DNA of 64,000 nucleotides from JACCYU01 sp050740315 (GTDB lineage Bacteria; Pseudomonadota; Gammaproteobacteria; JACCYU01), in contig JBOIDC010000010.1 in the NCBI GenBank assembly GCA_050740315.1, positions 3,352 through 67,351 of the forward strand. Direction: 5' to 3'. The position numbers and the translations under genes are program-made. The notes under the pieces are model-generated. The model was not told the origin of the DNA. It did not search any database and saw only the letters and a program-made list of their open reading frames with translations. Below are positions 9,684 through 21,545 of this stretch, one piece after another. Each line of letters starts with the position of its first letter. Position 1 is the stretch's first letter.

Positions 9684-10616
9684 CTAGCGCAGCTCTTTCG
9701 GCATCGTGAAAACCACGTGCTCCTGAATGCCGTCGTGCTCCTGCACCACGGCCGCGCCCTTGTTCTTCAGTAGCGCCACGACCTGCTCGACCAGGATCTC
9801 CGGAGCGGAAGCCCCGGCCGTGATGCCGATCGCGCGTTTGCCGTCCAGCCAGATATCTTGTATCGCCTCCGGGCCATCGATCAAATAAGCGTCTACGCCG
9901 CGCTTTTCGGCGATTTCGCGCAGACGGCTGGAATTCGAGCTGTTGGGCGAGCCCACCACCAGCATCAGATCGCACTTGTCCACCAGTTGTTTGACCGCGT
10001 CCTGACGGTTCTGGGTGGCGTAGCAGATGTCCTTTTTATAAGGACCCATGATATTCGGGAACCTGGCGCGCAACGCGTCGATCACGCCGCTGGTCTCGTC
10101 CATCGAAAGCGTCGTCTGGGTGACATACGCCAGTTGCTCGGGATTTTTCACCTGCAGACGTTCCACGTCTTCAACGCATTCCACCAGGTATATCGCGCCC
10201 AGTTTGGCGTTTTCGTACTGACCGATGGTGCCCTCGACTTCCGGATGACCCTGGTGGCCGATGAGAATGGTTTCGCGCCCCTCCTTGGAGTAGCGGCTCA
10301 CTTCCATATGCACCTTGGTCACAAGCGGACAGGTCGCGTCGAACACCTTGAGGTTGCGCGAGGCCGCCTCGCGCCGCACGGCCTGCGAGACGCCGTGCGC
10401 GCTGAAGATCACGGTGGCGTCGTCGGGCACTTCGTGCAGCTCATCCACGAACACCGCACCTTTGTCCCGGAGGCCATCGACCACGAACTTGTTGTGCACC
10501 ACTTCGTGGCGCACGTACACCGGCGCGCCGAACAGCTCCAGCGCACGCTCGACGATGTCGATGGCGCGGTCTACGCCGGCGCAGAAACCGCGCGGATTGG
10601 CGAGTAATACCTGCAT
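9684..10616 (-). CDS. ispH: 4-hydroxy-3-methylbut-2-enyl diphosphate reductase
   Basis: This 310-aa protein catalyses the last step of the MEP pathway, making IPP and DMAPP. The three cysteines of its [4Fe-4S] cluster are visible in NPRGFCAGVDRAI, FDATCPLVTKVH and KKDICYATQNRQ. The start is the ATG at 10616 (MQVLLANPRGFCAG), which matches other IspH N-termini; a longer open frame upstream is not family-like. A good promoter lies 32-60 bases upstream of the start. It converges with the pilin operon. Confidence 0.96.
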   Translation of the reverse strand: MQVLLANPRGFCAGVDRAIDIVERALELFGAPVYVRHEVVHNKFVVDGLRDKGAVFVDELHEVPDDATVIFSAHGVSQAVRREAASRNLKVFDATCPLVTKVHMEVSRYSKEGRETILIGHQGHPEVEGTIGQYENAKLGAIYLVECVEDVERLQVKNPEQLAYVTQTTLSMDETSGVIDALRARFPNIMGPYKKDICYATQNRQDAVKQLVDKCDLMLVVGSPNSSNSSRLREIAEKRGVDAYLIDGPEAIQDIWLDGKRAIGITAGASAPEILVEQVVALLKNKGAAVVQEHDGIQEHVVFTMPKELR

Positions 10617-10647
10617 AATTTTTGACCCTAATGCAAAATTAGTCCTT

Positions 10648-10676
10648 AGTGTATCGCGCCGTCGCCAACGTGTAAA
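10648..10676 (-). promoter_or_regulatory. putative sigma-70 promoter of ispH
   Basis: On the minus strand TTTACA (10676-10671) is followed after 17 bases by TACACT (10653-10648), in the gap between lspA and ispH and upstream of the ispH ATG at 10616. The rest of the 228-base gap has no coding frame; the FKBP-type isomerase gene often found here is absent. Confidence 0.5.
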
Positions 10677-10844
10677 AAATGGTGTCTCTCCTCCCCGCGA
10701 ACACCGTTCGCGCATCCACTTTGATCTCGAGGTGCCGCTACTGGCGATAGCCAAATACGGATTATGTGAGACTGGTTGTGTTGGGGGTCCCGCAATCTGC
10801 TCAGGAACTGGCCACGGCGTCGAACACACGAGCAGATGTCGCCG

Positions 10845-11315
10845 CTATCCCGGTGCCCGCTTCTGAAAAAACACGCTGTGGATGATCAGGATGGCGGCGC
10901 CGACGGTTATCGCCGAATCCGCGATATTGAAAGTGGGCCAGTACCAGCGGTCGTAATACCACTGAATGAAATCCACCACGTGGCCGTAGGCGACGCGGTC
11001 GATCAGATTGCCGATCGCGCCGCCCAGTATCAGGGCGAGCGCCGCCGCGGTCCAGTGTTCGCCGGCGTGCAAACGTTTCAGCCAGACAATGATCGCCGCG
11101 CTGACCGCGATTGAAAGCGCGATAAAAAACCATCGTTGCCAGCCGTCGGCGTCACTCAAAAAGCTGAACGCCGCGCCGGTATTGTGGACAAGCGTGAGAT
11201 TGAACCAGGAAAACACCGGATAGGCCGCATATGGCTCCATCCACGCGCTCACCATCCACTTGGTAATCTGATCGAGGATGACGACCAGGCCGGAAATCCA
11301 TAGCCATTTAAGCAT
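10845..11315 (-). CDS. lspA: lipoprotein signal peptidase (signal peptidase II)
   Basis: This 156-aa inner-membrane aspartyl peptidase cleaves prolipoprotein signal peptides after diacylglyceryl transfer. Four membrane helices are visible. The catalytic aspartates lie in GGAIGNLIDRVAYGHVVDF and FNIADSAITVG, and VHNTGAAFSFL is conserved. The ATG at 11315 (MLKWLW) is preferred because the frame further upstream translates a dispersed palindromic repeat. It belongs to the ileS-lspA-ispH run, separated from ileS by about 250 bases of repeats. Confidence 0.95.
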   Translation of the reverse strand: MLKWLWISGLVVILDQITKWMVSAWMEPYAAYPVFSWFNLTLVHNTGAAFSFLSDADGWQRWFFIALSIAVSAAIIVWLKRLHAGEHWTAAALALILGGAIGNLIDRVAYGHVVDFIQWYYDRWYWPTFNIADSAITVGAAILIIHSVFFQKRAPG

Positions 11316-11339
11316 GCTGGTAGTTCGTAAAGTGAGCTT

Positions 11340-11365
11340 TCTGGACTCCGGCTTTCGCCGGAGTG
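11340..11365. repeat. short palindromic repeat, copy 1 (CCGGCTTTCGCCGGA core)
   Basis: The stretch contains CTCCGGCTTTCGCCGGAG, an inverted repeat. A related core, TCCGGCGAAAGCCGGA, occurs in another intergenic gap at about 17443-17458. Such elements are commonly dispersed between genes of proteobacteria. Confidence 0.6.
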
Positions 11366-11409
11366 ACGAGTCGGTTATGAAGTCGATGTTCGCCATTTAT
11401 GCGAAGCAA

Positions 11410-11476
11410 TCGTAGGCTGGGGATGGCAATCCCAGCATGTTCATGCCGGGTTACTCTGCGCGAACCCAGCCTACGA
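11410..11476. repeat. 67-base inverted-repeat element
   Basis: TCGTAGGCTGGG (11410-11421) is repeated exactly in inverse as CCCAGCCTACGA (11465-11476). The interior carries further GC-rich half-repeats. It lies between ileS and lspA with no coding frame and looks like a dispersed intergenic palindromic element. Its hairpin could affect readthrough from ileS into lspA. Confidence 0.65.
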
Positions 11477-11562
11477 TACTATTGAGCCTTGCAAAAATGC
11501 TTAAGCTGTCATCCCTTCACTTCGTTCAGGGCAGGGGCTTCAACGTGAAGCATCTGTTGGCT

Positions 11563-14379
<2,817 letters not shown>

Positions 14380-14439
14380 GACTCGCTGTTTGTCAATGCC
14401 CAAAAAGAGCCAAAGTCTACTCGTTTTGACGCTTCGCGT

Positions 14440-15396
14440 TTAGTGCGAACCCCAGGATCGCGCCGCTTTACGCGTTTGGAAATATTGTCTCGCGGCCTGG
14501 ACGTCGCGCGCGATCTGCGCCTTTAGCTCAGCGAGCGAATCGAACCGCGCTTCGTCGCGAATCTTGTGCAGAAGCTCCACGCACAGATGACGGCCATAGA
14601 TGTTCTGGTTGAAATCGAACAGATAGACTTCGAGACGATGATCGACGCCGTTGACCGTCGGCCGGTGGCCGATACTGGCGACGCCTTCGCGCGGCTCCGG
14701 CTGCAGGCCGCGCACGTCCACCGCGAAGATGCCCTGCACCGGCGGCAAAGGCCAGCCCAGGCTCAGATTCGCAGTCGGAAAGCCCAGTTCGCGGCCCAGC
14801 GCATCGCCGCGCCGGACGCGCCCGCACAGGCGGTAACGCCGCCCCAGCAGTCTTTCGGCGGTAGCCAGATCGCCCCGTTGCAGGGCCTGTCGGATGCGCG
14901 TGCTGCTCACCCTTTCGCCTTCGACCCGGAAGGTACGCATCTTATCGACCTGAAAACCGCGGGCGCGGCCAGCGGCGCGCAGCATGTCGAAGTTGCCTTC
15001 GCGGTCTTTGCCGAAACGAAAATCGTCACCCAGCACCAGGTAGCGCACATCCAGACCTTGAATGAGTATCCGGTCGATGAATTCGGCGGCGCGCATCGCC
15101 GCCAGCCGTCTATCGAAGCGCAGACACAGTACCGTGTCGATTGAACAACGCTGCAACGCCAGCAGTTTCTCGCGAAAGCGCGTCAGTCGGGGCGGGGCGG
15201 AATCCGCGTGAAAAAACTCGCGCGGCAGCGGCTCGAAAATAATCGCCAGGGAGGGCAGCTTCAGCTCGGACGCCTTTGCGGCGAGCTGCGCCAGCACCGC
15301 CTGATGCCCCAGGTGTACACCGTCGAAATTACCGATGGTCGCGGCGCAACCCCGGTGCGCGGCGCGCACATTGGGAAGACCACGGATCAGCTCCAT
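14440..15396 (-). CDS. ribF: bifunctional riboflavin kinase / FAD synthetase
   Basis: This 318-aa enzyme makes FMN and then FAD from riboflavin. The N-terminal adenylyltransferase part carries TIGNFDGVHLGHQAVL and the ISSTRIR-like VSSTRIRQAL. The C-terminal kinase part has GRELGFPTANL and NGVDHRLEVYLFDFN. Its ATG overlaps the murJ stop by one base (TAATG), implying translational coupling. Confidence 0.96.
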   Translation of the reverse strand: MELIRGLPNVRAAHRGCAATIGNFDGVHLGHQAVLAQLAAKASELKLPSLAIIFEPLPREFFHADSAPPRLTRFREKLLALQRCSIDTVLCLRFDRRLAAMRAAEFIDRILIQGLDVRYLVLGDDFRFGKDREGNFDMLRAAGRARGFQVDKMRTFRVEGERVSSTRIRQALQRGDLATAERLLGRRYRLCGRVRRGDALGRELGFPTANLSLGWPLPPVQGIFAVDVRGLQPEPREGVASIGHRPTVNGVDHRLEVYLFDFNQNIYGRHLCVELLHKIRDEARFDSLAELKAQIARDVQAARQYFQTRKAARSWGSH

Positions 15397-17024
15397 TAGC
15401 CCGCGCCCGCCGCGAACTGCCGCGGCCGCACCCCCAGCATCAGCAGGGTCAGCAGGTATACCGCCGCGCCCAGCGCGATGAGACCGCACAACTGAACACC
15501 TCTCTGCGTCGCGGTCCAGTCGCTCCACTGGGCCAGCGCGGGTGTCATCGTGAACAGTGCGCCGCCCATCGCCGCCGTGGCCGCGCCGACCTTGAGCGCG
15601 AGGTTGTTCCAGCCCGTTTGCACGCGGTATACACCGTTTCGCCGCAGCTGGCGATACAACAGGCTGGCGTTCAGATAAGCCGACAAGGTCGTCCCGGTCG
15701 CCAGCCCCGCGTGCGGGCCCGGAACGTCGAAATAGGCCCATGGCACCACAATGATCACGTTGAGCACCATGTTGGCGAGCACCGCGAGGACGCCAATGCG
15801 CACGGGCGTTCTCGTATCCTGGCGCGCGTAAAAGCCCGGCGCCAGCACCTTGATCATGACAAACGCGGGCAGGCCCGCGCCATATGCGACCAAACTCATG
15901 GTGGCCATCAGCGTGTCGGCGGCGGTGAACTCGCGGTATTGAATCAGGGTGGCGAGAATCGGTCCGGCCAGCAGCACCAGGCCCAAAGTGGCGGGTATCG
16001 CGACCAGTACAGAGATTCTCAAGGCCCAGTCGATGGTCTGGCTGAACGCCGGCGCCGACTGGCGCGCATGCTGCTGCGACAGGCGCGGCAGGATCACGGT
16101 AGCGGTGGCCACGCCCAGCAGCGCCAGCGGCAGTTCCACAAAGCGATCGGAAGCGTACAGCCAGCTGATGCTGCCCACCGCCAGAAACGATGCGATCATG
16201 GTGTTGAACAACACATTGATCTGTACTACCGATGACCCGAAAATGGCTGGCCCCATCAGGCGCAGGATGCGTCGCACGCCGTCGTGCGCGCGCGCCAGGC
16301 GGGGGCGCGGCAGCAGATTCAGTCGATACAGAAACGGCAGCTGAAACGCCAGTTGCACCGCGCCGGCGATAAACACGCCCCAGGCCAGGCCGGTGATGGG
16401 CCGCTCGAACGCGGGCGCGAGCCACAGGCTCGCCGCGATCAGCGACAGGTTCAAAAACACCGGCGTGAAGGCCGGCACTGCGAAGCGGCCGAAGCTGTTC
16501 AATATGCCGCCGGCCAGCGCGGTCAGCGAAATGAACAGGATGTACGGAAAGGTGATGCGCAGCATGTCCACGGTCAGCGCGAGCCGTTCGGGGTTGTCCG
16601 TGAAACCAGGCGCGAAAAGCGATACAAGAACGGGCGCGGCGAGAACCCCGGCCACCGTTATCAGCATCAACATCACCATCATGACACCGGTGACGTGATC
16701 GACCAGTTCCTTCAGCGCCGCGGCGTCGCGCTGCTCGCGGTACTCCGAAAAAACGGGCACGAAGGCCTGCGAGAACGCGCCTTCGGCGACCAGCCGGCGC
16801 AGAAAATTCGGAATGCGAAATGCGACGAAGAAGGCGTCCGTACCGCCGCCGGCGCCAAAGAAGATAAACACCACGGCGTCCCGCGCGTAGCCAAAGATGC
16901 GGGAGACAAACGTCATGCCGCCCACGATGGCGGTGGATTTGAACAGTCTCTGGCTCAGGGCGATGTGCTTCCGGGCGAGGTGGTTGCGCGCAGGCGAAGA
17001 TACAGGCAATGCCCGCGCGTGCAC
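15396..17024 (-). CDS. murJ: lipid II flippase MurJ
   Basis: This inner-membrane protein of the MOP exporter superfamily (about 14 helices) moves lipid II across the membrane for peptidoglycan synthesis. Family features are MTFVSRIFGYARDAVV, GTDAFFVAFRIPNFLRRL, AEGAFSQAFVPVFSEY and ITFPYILFISLTALAGGILN. The start is uncertain: no ATG lies before the conserved SQRLFKSTAIVGG. GTG 17024 is shown; TTG 17009 or a CTG start 9 bases after GGAAG would give a shorter, more typical N-terminus. It overlaps ribF by one base and diverges from rpsT. Confidence 0.93.
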   Translation of the reverse strand: MHARALPVSSPARNHLARKHIALSQRLFKSTAIVGGMTFVSRIFGYARDAVVFIFFGAGGGTDAFFVAFRIPNFLRRLVAEGAFSQAFVPVFSEYREQRDAAALKELVDHVTGVMMVMLMLITVAGVLAAPVLVSLFAPGFTDNPERLALTVDMLRITFPYILFISLTALAGGILNSFGRFAVPAFTPVFLNLSLIAASLWLAPAFERPITGLAWGVFIAGAVQLAFQLPFLYRLNLLPRPRLARAHDGVRRILRLMGPAIFGSSVVQINVLFNTMIASFLAVGSISWLYASDRFVELPLALLGVATATVILPRLSQQHARQSAPAFSQTIDWALRISVLVAIPATLGLVLLAGPILATLIQYREFTAADTLMATMSLVAYGAGLPAFVMIKVLAPGFYARQDTRTPVRIGVLAVLANMVLNVIIVVPWAYFDVPGPHAGLATGTTLSAYLNASLLYRQLRRNGVYRVQTGWNNLALKVGAATAAMGGALFTMTPALAQWSDWTATQRGVQLCGLIALGAAVYLLTLLMLGVRPRQFAAGAG

Positions 17025-17114
17025 AAGTCGAAGGCAGCCGCCACGCGTTGACAATCACGAACGTGCGCTGCATATTATTCAACTTTTTTCGACTCACTTG
17101 AAGGAAATCAGGTT

Positions 17115-17381
17115 TTGGCAAATTCAGCATCGGCCAGAAAGCGCGCCCGCCAAGCGGTCAAGCGGCGTGAACGCAACGTCAGCCAAATGTCCAGGGTGCG
17201 AACGTATATCAAGAACGTGGTCAAGGCCATCGCCAAGGGCGACAAGGCGGCCGCACAGATCAGTTACGCGCGCGCGGTGCCGATAATCGACGCGACGGCG
17301 GGTTCCGGCCTGATCCACAAGAATAAGGCGGCGCGCCACAAGAGCCGTCTGAGCGCACGCATCAAGGCCATGCAGAGCTGA
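17115..17381 (+). CDS. rpsT: 30S ribosomal protein S20
   Basis: This 88-aa basic protein binds 16S rRNA. The sequence ANSASARKRARQAVKRRERN and IDATAGSGLIHKNKAARHKSRL is unmistakable S20. It uses a TTG start, 14 bases after the start of AAGGAAA, as E. coli rpsT also uses UUG. A rare start codon is linked to autoregulation of S20 translation in E. coli; the same may hold here but is not shown. It is divergent from murJ, as in other gammaproteobacteria. Confidence 0.96.
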   Translation: MANSASARKRARQAVKRRERNVSQMSRVRTYIKNVVKAIAKGDKAAAQISYARAVPIIDATAGSGLIHKNKAARHKSRLSARIKAMQS

Positions 17382-17440
17382 TTGTAAAACGCAAGCGTCG
17401 GGATCAGGTACGTACGAACAGGCGGCATAATTTCACCGTC

Positions 17441-17460
17441 TTTCCGGCGAAAGCCGGACT
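17441..17460. repeat. short palindromic repeat, copy 2
   Basis: TCCGGCGAAAGCCGGA is an inverted repeat matching the core of the element near 11340-11365. It lies in the 219-base gap between rpsT and proB, which holds no gene. Confidence 0.55.
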
Positions 17461-17600
17461 AAATCGCCGGGAGCGATTTTGAACAGCTTTGGCTGGCCCG
17501 CAGGGTGCACGCCAGGGACGGTGTGCGTAATCTGGTTGATGTTTGCTGGATGCCGGCGCACCGGCACGACGGAACAAATCAAAGCTTCGCCAAATCTCTG

Positions 17601-18686
17601 TCACACCAGCACCAGATTATCCCTGTGGATCAGTTCCGGCTCGGCGACGTAGCCCAGCACGGCCTGGATTTTGTGACTCGGTTTCAGCATGATCCGGCAC
17701 GCCTCGTCGGCGTCATAGTTGACCAGGCCGCGGGCAATTTCGTGGCCTTGCGCATCGAGGCAAGCCACCATTTCTCCGCGCATGAACGCACCGCGCACTT
17801 CGGTCACGCCGATTGGCAATAGACTGCTGCCGCGCTCGCGCAGCACGCGCGCCGCGCCGGCATCCACAATCAGGGCGCCGCGGACTTCCAGCTGATTGGC
17901 GATCCATTGTTTGCGCGCGGCCAGGGGTTCGCTGCCGGGCAACAACAGCGTGCCAAGCGATTCGCCCTGCGCCAGGCGCCGAAGAATGCGGGTTTCGCGC
18001 CCGGAAGCGATCAGGGTCGCGGCACCGGAGCGCGCCGCGCGGCGCGCGGCCTGCAGTTTGGTCACCATGCCGCCGCGCCCGATATCGCCGGCGCTCGGTC
18101 CCGCGCAAGCCTCCAGCGATGGATCGGCGGCCTGCGCCGCATCGATCAGCTTCGCCTGCGGATGGGCGCGCGGATCGCGTTCGTACAGCCCATGCTGATC
18201 GGTAAGTATGATCAGCAGTTGCGCCTCGACCAGATTGGTGACCAGCGCGGCCAGGGTGTCGTTGTCGCCGAAACGGATCTCGTCGGTGGCTACCGTGTCG
18301 TTCTCGTTGACCACCGGCACGACGTTCAGGCCCAAGAGCGTGCGCAAGGTGGTGCGGGCATTGATATAGCGACGCCGGTCGGCCAGATCCTCGCGCGTCA
18401 AAAGCACCTGCGCGCTGTGAATCCCATGGCGCTGTAAATGCGATTCGTAGGCCTGCACCAGCCCCATCTGCCCGACCGCGGCGGCGGCCTGCAATTCGTG
18501 CAGCGCCTGCGGGCGCCTGCGCCAGCCCAGCCGGCTCATGCCTTCGGCGACCGCGCCAGAGGAGACCAGCACGATCTCCTTGCCGGCCTCGCGTAAGTGG
18601 GCGATCTGTTCTGACCATGCGTGGATGGCGGTGAGATTCAAACCGCGCCCGTCGTCGGTGATCAGCGAACTGCCGATCTTGATCAC
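17601..18686 (-). CDS. proB: glutamate 5-kinase
   Basis: This 361-aa enzyme phosphorylates glutamate in the first step of proline synthesis. The amino-acid kinase domain has IKIGSSLITDDGRGLN, IVLVSSGAVAEGM and NENDTVATDEIRFGDNDTLAALV. The C-terminal PUA domain (about residues 275-361) begins near GALIVDAGAARVL. The GTG start at 18686 sits directly before IKIGSS; an upstream in-frame CTG could add a few residues including the commonly conserved RW. It lies 13 bases downstream of obgE, as in Pseudomonas. Confidence 0.95.
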   Translation of the reverse strand: MIKIGSSLITDDGRGLNLTAIHAWSEQIAHLREAGKEIVLVSSGAVAEGMSRLGWRRRPQALHELQAAAAVGQMGLVQAYESHLQRHGIHSAQVLLTREDLADRRRYINARTTLRTLLGLNVVPVVNENDTVATDEIRFGDNDTLAALVTNLVEAQLLIILTDQHGLYERDPRAHPQAKLIDAAQAADPSLEACAGPSAGDIGRGGMVTKLQAARRAARSGAATLIASGRETRILRRLAQGESLGTLLLPGSEPLAARKQWIANQLEVRGALIVDAGAARVLRERGSSLLPIGVTEVRGAFMRGEMVACLDAQGHEIARGLVNYDADEACRIMLKPSHKIQAVLGYVAEPELIHRDNLVLV

Positions 18687-18699
18687 CCAGCGCGGCGCG

Positions 18700-19725
18700 C
18701 TACCCAGTTGCTTGCGATTCAGCGCGGTGTTCCTCCAGATAATCCATAACCTGATTGATCAGATCAATCGTGCCTTCGCGCGTGACGGCTGACACCATGA
18801 ACATCGGCCCTTGCCAGTGCAGCCGATCCCGCAACGCCTGGCAAACCGTCTCTCGCTGCTCAGCGCTCAGCAGGTCGATCTTGTTGCAGACCAGCCAACG
18901 CACCCGGTTGCCAAGCGCCGGATCGAACTTTTCGAGCTCGGCTTCGACCGTCCGCACCGCGTGCGCCGGATCGGGCCCGAACGCGACATCGACAACATGC
19001 AGCAACAGCCGCGTGCGGGCAAGGTGTTTCAGGAAACGCACCCCGAGCCCCGCACCATCGGCGGCGCCTTCGATCAGGCCGGGAATATCGGCCATGATGA
19101 AGCTTCTGGTCGGTGCGATGGCGACCACGCCCAGATGCGGGTAAAGCGTCGTGAAAGGATAATCCGCGATTTTGGGACGCGCCGCGGAGACCGCGGCGAT
19201 CAGGCTGGACTTGCCGGCATTGGGCAGACCCAGCAGGCCGACGTCCGCCAGCACCTGCAGTTCCAGACGCAACCTGCGCGCTTCGCCCGGCTGTCCCGGA
19301 GTGGATTGCCGGGGCGCGCGATTGGTGGAGCTCTTGAAACGCGTATTACCCAGACCGCGACGGCCACCCTGCGCGACCAACAGGCGTGCCCCGTCGCGGG
19401 CCAGATCGCCGATCAGCTCTAAAGTGTCCGCGTCGATCACGCGCGTGCCGACCGGCACGTCGATGACGAGGTCGTCGCCCTGTCTGCCGGTACGCTCCTT
19501 GCCCATGCCGTTTTGCCCGCGGGGCGCGATGAATAACCGCGCGTGCCGGAAGTCGGCCAATGTGTTGAGGCCGCGGGTGGCGCGCAGGAATACGCTGCCG
19601 CCGTCGCCGCCGTCGCCGCCGTCGGGCCCGCCGCGCGGGATATATTTCTCGCGCCGGAAGCTGACGCAGCCGCCGCCGCCGTCACCCGCCCTGACCTCGA
19701 TGGTCGCCTCATCGACGAATTTCAT
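18700..19725 (-). CDS. obgE: Obg-family GTPase ObgE/CgtA
   Basis: This 341-aa GTPase acts in 50S ribosome assembly and the stringent response. The glycine-rich Obg fold begins MKFVDEATIEVRAGDGGGG and continues with RGGPDGGDGGDGG. The G domain shows GLPNAGKSSL (G1), DIPGLIEG (G3) and NKIDLL (G4). The ATG at 19725 gives the standard N-terminus; the longer open frame upstream covers a terminator. There is no long C-terminal extension. Confidence 0.96.
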   Translation of the reverse strand: MKFVDEATIEVRAGDGGGGCVSFRREKYIPRGGPDGGDGGDGGSVFLRATRGLNTLADFRHARLFIAPRGQNGMGKERTGRQGDDLVIDVPVGTRVIDADTLELIGDLARDGARLLVAQGGRRGLGNTRFKSSTNRAPRQSTPGQPGEARRLRLELQVLADVGLLGLPNAGKSSLIAAVSAARPKIADYPFTTLYPHLGVVAIAPTRSFIMADIPGLIEGAADGAGLGVRFLKHLARTRLLLHVVDVAFGPDPAHAVRTVEAELEKFDPALGNRVRWLVCNKIDLLSAEQRETVCQALRDRLHWQGPMFMVSAVTREGTIDLINQVMDYLEEHRAESQATG

Positions 19726-19787
19726 CGCCTGTCGCGGCGGCTGGTGTCGCCGTCTCCAACTATGTGCACAAACAATAAGGTGTACAC

Positions 19788-19815
19788 AAAAAAGCCCCGA
19801 CCAGGCGGGGCTTTT
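19788..19815. terminator. bidirectional rho-independent terminator after rpmA
   Basis: AAAAGCCCCG and CGGGGCTTTT form a perfect stem with a 6-base loop, flanked by A and T tracts on both sides. It lies between rpmA and obgE, so the rplU-rpmA transcript should end here and obgE-proB probably has its own promoter. Confidence 0.85.
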
Positions 19816-19838
19816 CTGCAAGCTTGCATGGCGAGCAT

Positions 19839-20096
19839 TCAGCCGGCGACCACGCTCACGTATTTGCGCTGCCGGACCCCTTTTTTCTCGAACCTTACCT
19901 GCCCATCCGCCGTGGCGAACAAGGTGTGGTCCCGGCCCAGGCCCACGTTCACGCCGGGGTGAAAACGGGTACCCCGCTGGCGCACCAGAATATTGCCCGC
20001 CAAAACTTTTTCGCCACCGAAACGCTTTACGCCCAGGCGCTTGGATTCCGAATCGCGGCCATTGCGCGTGCTGCCGCCCGCTTTCTTGTGTGCCAT
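19839..20096 (-). CDS. rpmA: 50S ribosomal protein L27
   Basis: This 85-aa protein has the full L27 signature MAHKKAGGSTRNGRDSESKR and GNILVRQRGTRFHPGVNVG. It sits 21 bases after rplU. Its N-terminus reaches toward the peptidyl transferase centre of the 50S subunit. The gene is followed directly by a strong terminator. Confidence 0.97.
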   Translation of the reverse strand: MAHKKAGGSTRNGRDSESKRLGVKRFGGEKVLAGNILVRQRGTRFHPGVNVGLGRDHTLFATADGQVRFEKKGVRQRKYVSVVAG

Positions 20097-20117
20097 ACTT
20101 GAATCTGCTCCTGATTT

Positions 20118-20429
20118 CTAACCGCCGATGCCGGTGATCTCGATCTCGGTGTAACTCTGCCGATGGCCCATCTGCCGACGGTAGTGCTTGCGACGGCGGA
20201 ATTTGATGATCTTGATCTTGTCGCCGCGCCCGTGCGCTCTGACCTTCGCGGTGACCTTGCCGCCGTCGATGAAGGGCGCGCCGATGGAAACATTGTCGCC
20301 ATCGGTGACCATCAGCACCTGGTCGAAGTCCACGCTCGCGCCGACATCGGAGTCCAGCTTCTCGACGCGCAGAACGTCGCCCTGGGTGACCCGGTATTGC
20401 TTGCCACCGGTTTTGATAACAGCATGCAT
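20118..20429 (-). CDS. rplU: 50S ribosomal protein L21
   Basis: This 103-aa protein has the L21 signature MHAVIKTGGKQYRV, then KIKIIKFRRRKHYRRQMGHR and a TEIEITGI end. The ATG at 20429 is the family start. It heads the rplU-rpmA unit behind a good promoter and diverges from ispB. Confidence 0.97.
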   Translation of the reverse strand: MHAVIKTGGKQYRVTQGDVLRVEKLDSDVGASVDFDQVLMVTDGDNVSIGAPFIDGGKVTAKVRAHGRGDKIKIIKFRRRKHYRRQMGHRQSYTEIEITGIGG

Positions 20430-20466
20430 GGCTTGATCTTCGATGAATGCTAAGAAAAGACTGCGA

Positions 20467-20495
20467 AGTTTATCGACTTGGCGCATACCGGTCAA
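20467..20495 (-). promoter_or_regulatory. putative sigma-70 promoter of rplU-rpmA
   Basis: On the minus strand TTGACC (20495-20490) and TAAACT (20472-20467) are separated by exactly 17 bases, about 40 bases upstream of the rplU ATG, in the divergent gap with ispB. Confidence 0.6.
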
Positions 20496-20562
20496 ATCGC
20501 GACGCTTGACGCCCCCGGCAGCCGACCCTAGCATGCGCAAGGCCCCTCGCATCGACACCCGC

Positions 20563-21531
20563 ATGGATCTGGAACACGTCAACGCCCTGGTCGCGCGCGA
20601 CATGGCCGCGGTCAACGAGACCATTCATCGACGCCTGCAATCGCAGGTGGTGTTGATCAACCAGTTGAGTCATTACATCGTCAACAGCGGCGGCAAGCGG
20701 CTGCGGCCCATGCTGGTGCTGCTGGCCGCCGGCGCCTGCGGTTATCGCGGGCGGCGCCACATCGACATGGCGACCATCATCGAGTTCATTCACACGGCAA
20801 CCCTGCTGCACGACGACGTGGTCGACGCCTCCGAGCTGCGCCGCGGCCACGAGACGGTCAACGCCATCTGGGGCAACGAGTCCAGCGTGCTGGTGGGCGA
20901 TTTTCTGTATTCGCGCGCGTTCGAGATGATGGTCGAGATCGGCAGCCTGCGCATTATGGAAATTCTGGCGCGCGTGACCAACACCATCGCCGAAGGCGAG
21001 GTCATGCAGCTGCTCAATTGCCGCGATCCGGGCACCACCGAGGCGCGTTACATGGAGGTGATACAAAGCAAGACCGCCAAGCTGTTCGAGGCCGCGGGCC
21101 AGACCGGGGCCGTGCTGGGCGAGGCCTCGCCGGCCACGGAGCGCGCGCTGGCGGGTTATGGTATGCATCTGGGCACCGCCTTCCAGCTGATCGATGATGC
21201 GCTGGACTATAGCGCCTCGGCCGAGCAGATGGGCAAACACGCTGGCGCCGATCTGGCCGACGGCAAACCGACCCTGCCGCTGATCTATGTCATGCATCAG
21301 GGCACGCCCTCGCAGGCGCGCGTGGTGCGCCAGGTGATTGAGCGCGGCGGCTCCGAGCGTATCGGCGCGGTGCTCGAAGCCGTTGAATCCACGGGGGCCA
21401 TTGCATACACTGAAGAAGTTGCGCGGCAATCGGCGGATCATGCCATCGGCGAGCTGGCTGAGTTACCGGATTCGCAGCACAAGCAGGCGCTGGTTGCTCT
21501 GGCGCGCTTTTCGGTCGACCGCAATTTCTAA
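20563..21531 (+). CDS. ispB: octaprenyl (polyprenyl) diphosphate synthase
   Basis: This 322-aa trans-prenyltransferase builds the ubiquinone side chain. Both aspartate-rich motifs are present, LLHDDVVDASELRRG and LIDDALDYSA, with GGKRLRPMLVLL near the N-terminus. The ATG at 20563 (MDLEHVNALVARDMAAVN) aligns with the E. coli IspB start. It is divergent from rplU and followed by tRNA-Pro. Confidence 0.94.
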   Translation: MDLEHVNALVARDMAAVNETIHRRLQSQVVLINQLSHYIVNSGGKRLRPMLVLLAAGACGYRGRRHIDMATIIEFIHTATLLHDDVVDASELRRGHETVNAIWGNESSVLVGDFLYSRAFEMMVEIGSLRIMEILARVTNTIAEGEVMQLLNCRDPGTTEARYMEVIQSKTAKLFEAAGQTGAVLGEASPATERALAGYGMHLGTAFQLIDDALDYSASAEQMGKHAGADLADGKPTLPLIYVMHQGTPSQARVVRQVIERGGSERIGAVLEAVESTGAIAYTEEVARQSADHAIGELAELPDSQHKQALVALARFSVDRNF

Positions 21532-21545
21532 GTCTTGGCTTGAAT

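Noticed and set aside
19540..19640. Repeated GCC runs that look like a simple repeat
   Set aside because: They encode the glycine-rich GGDGGDGG segment of ObgE.
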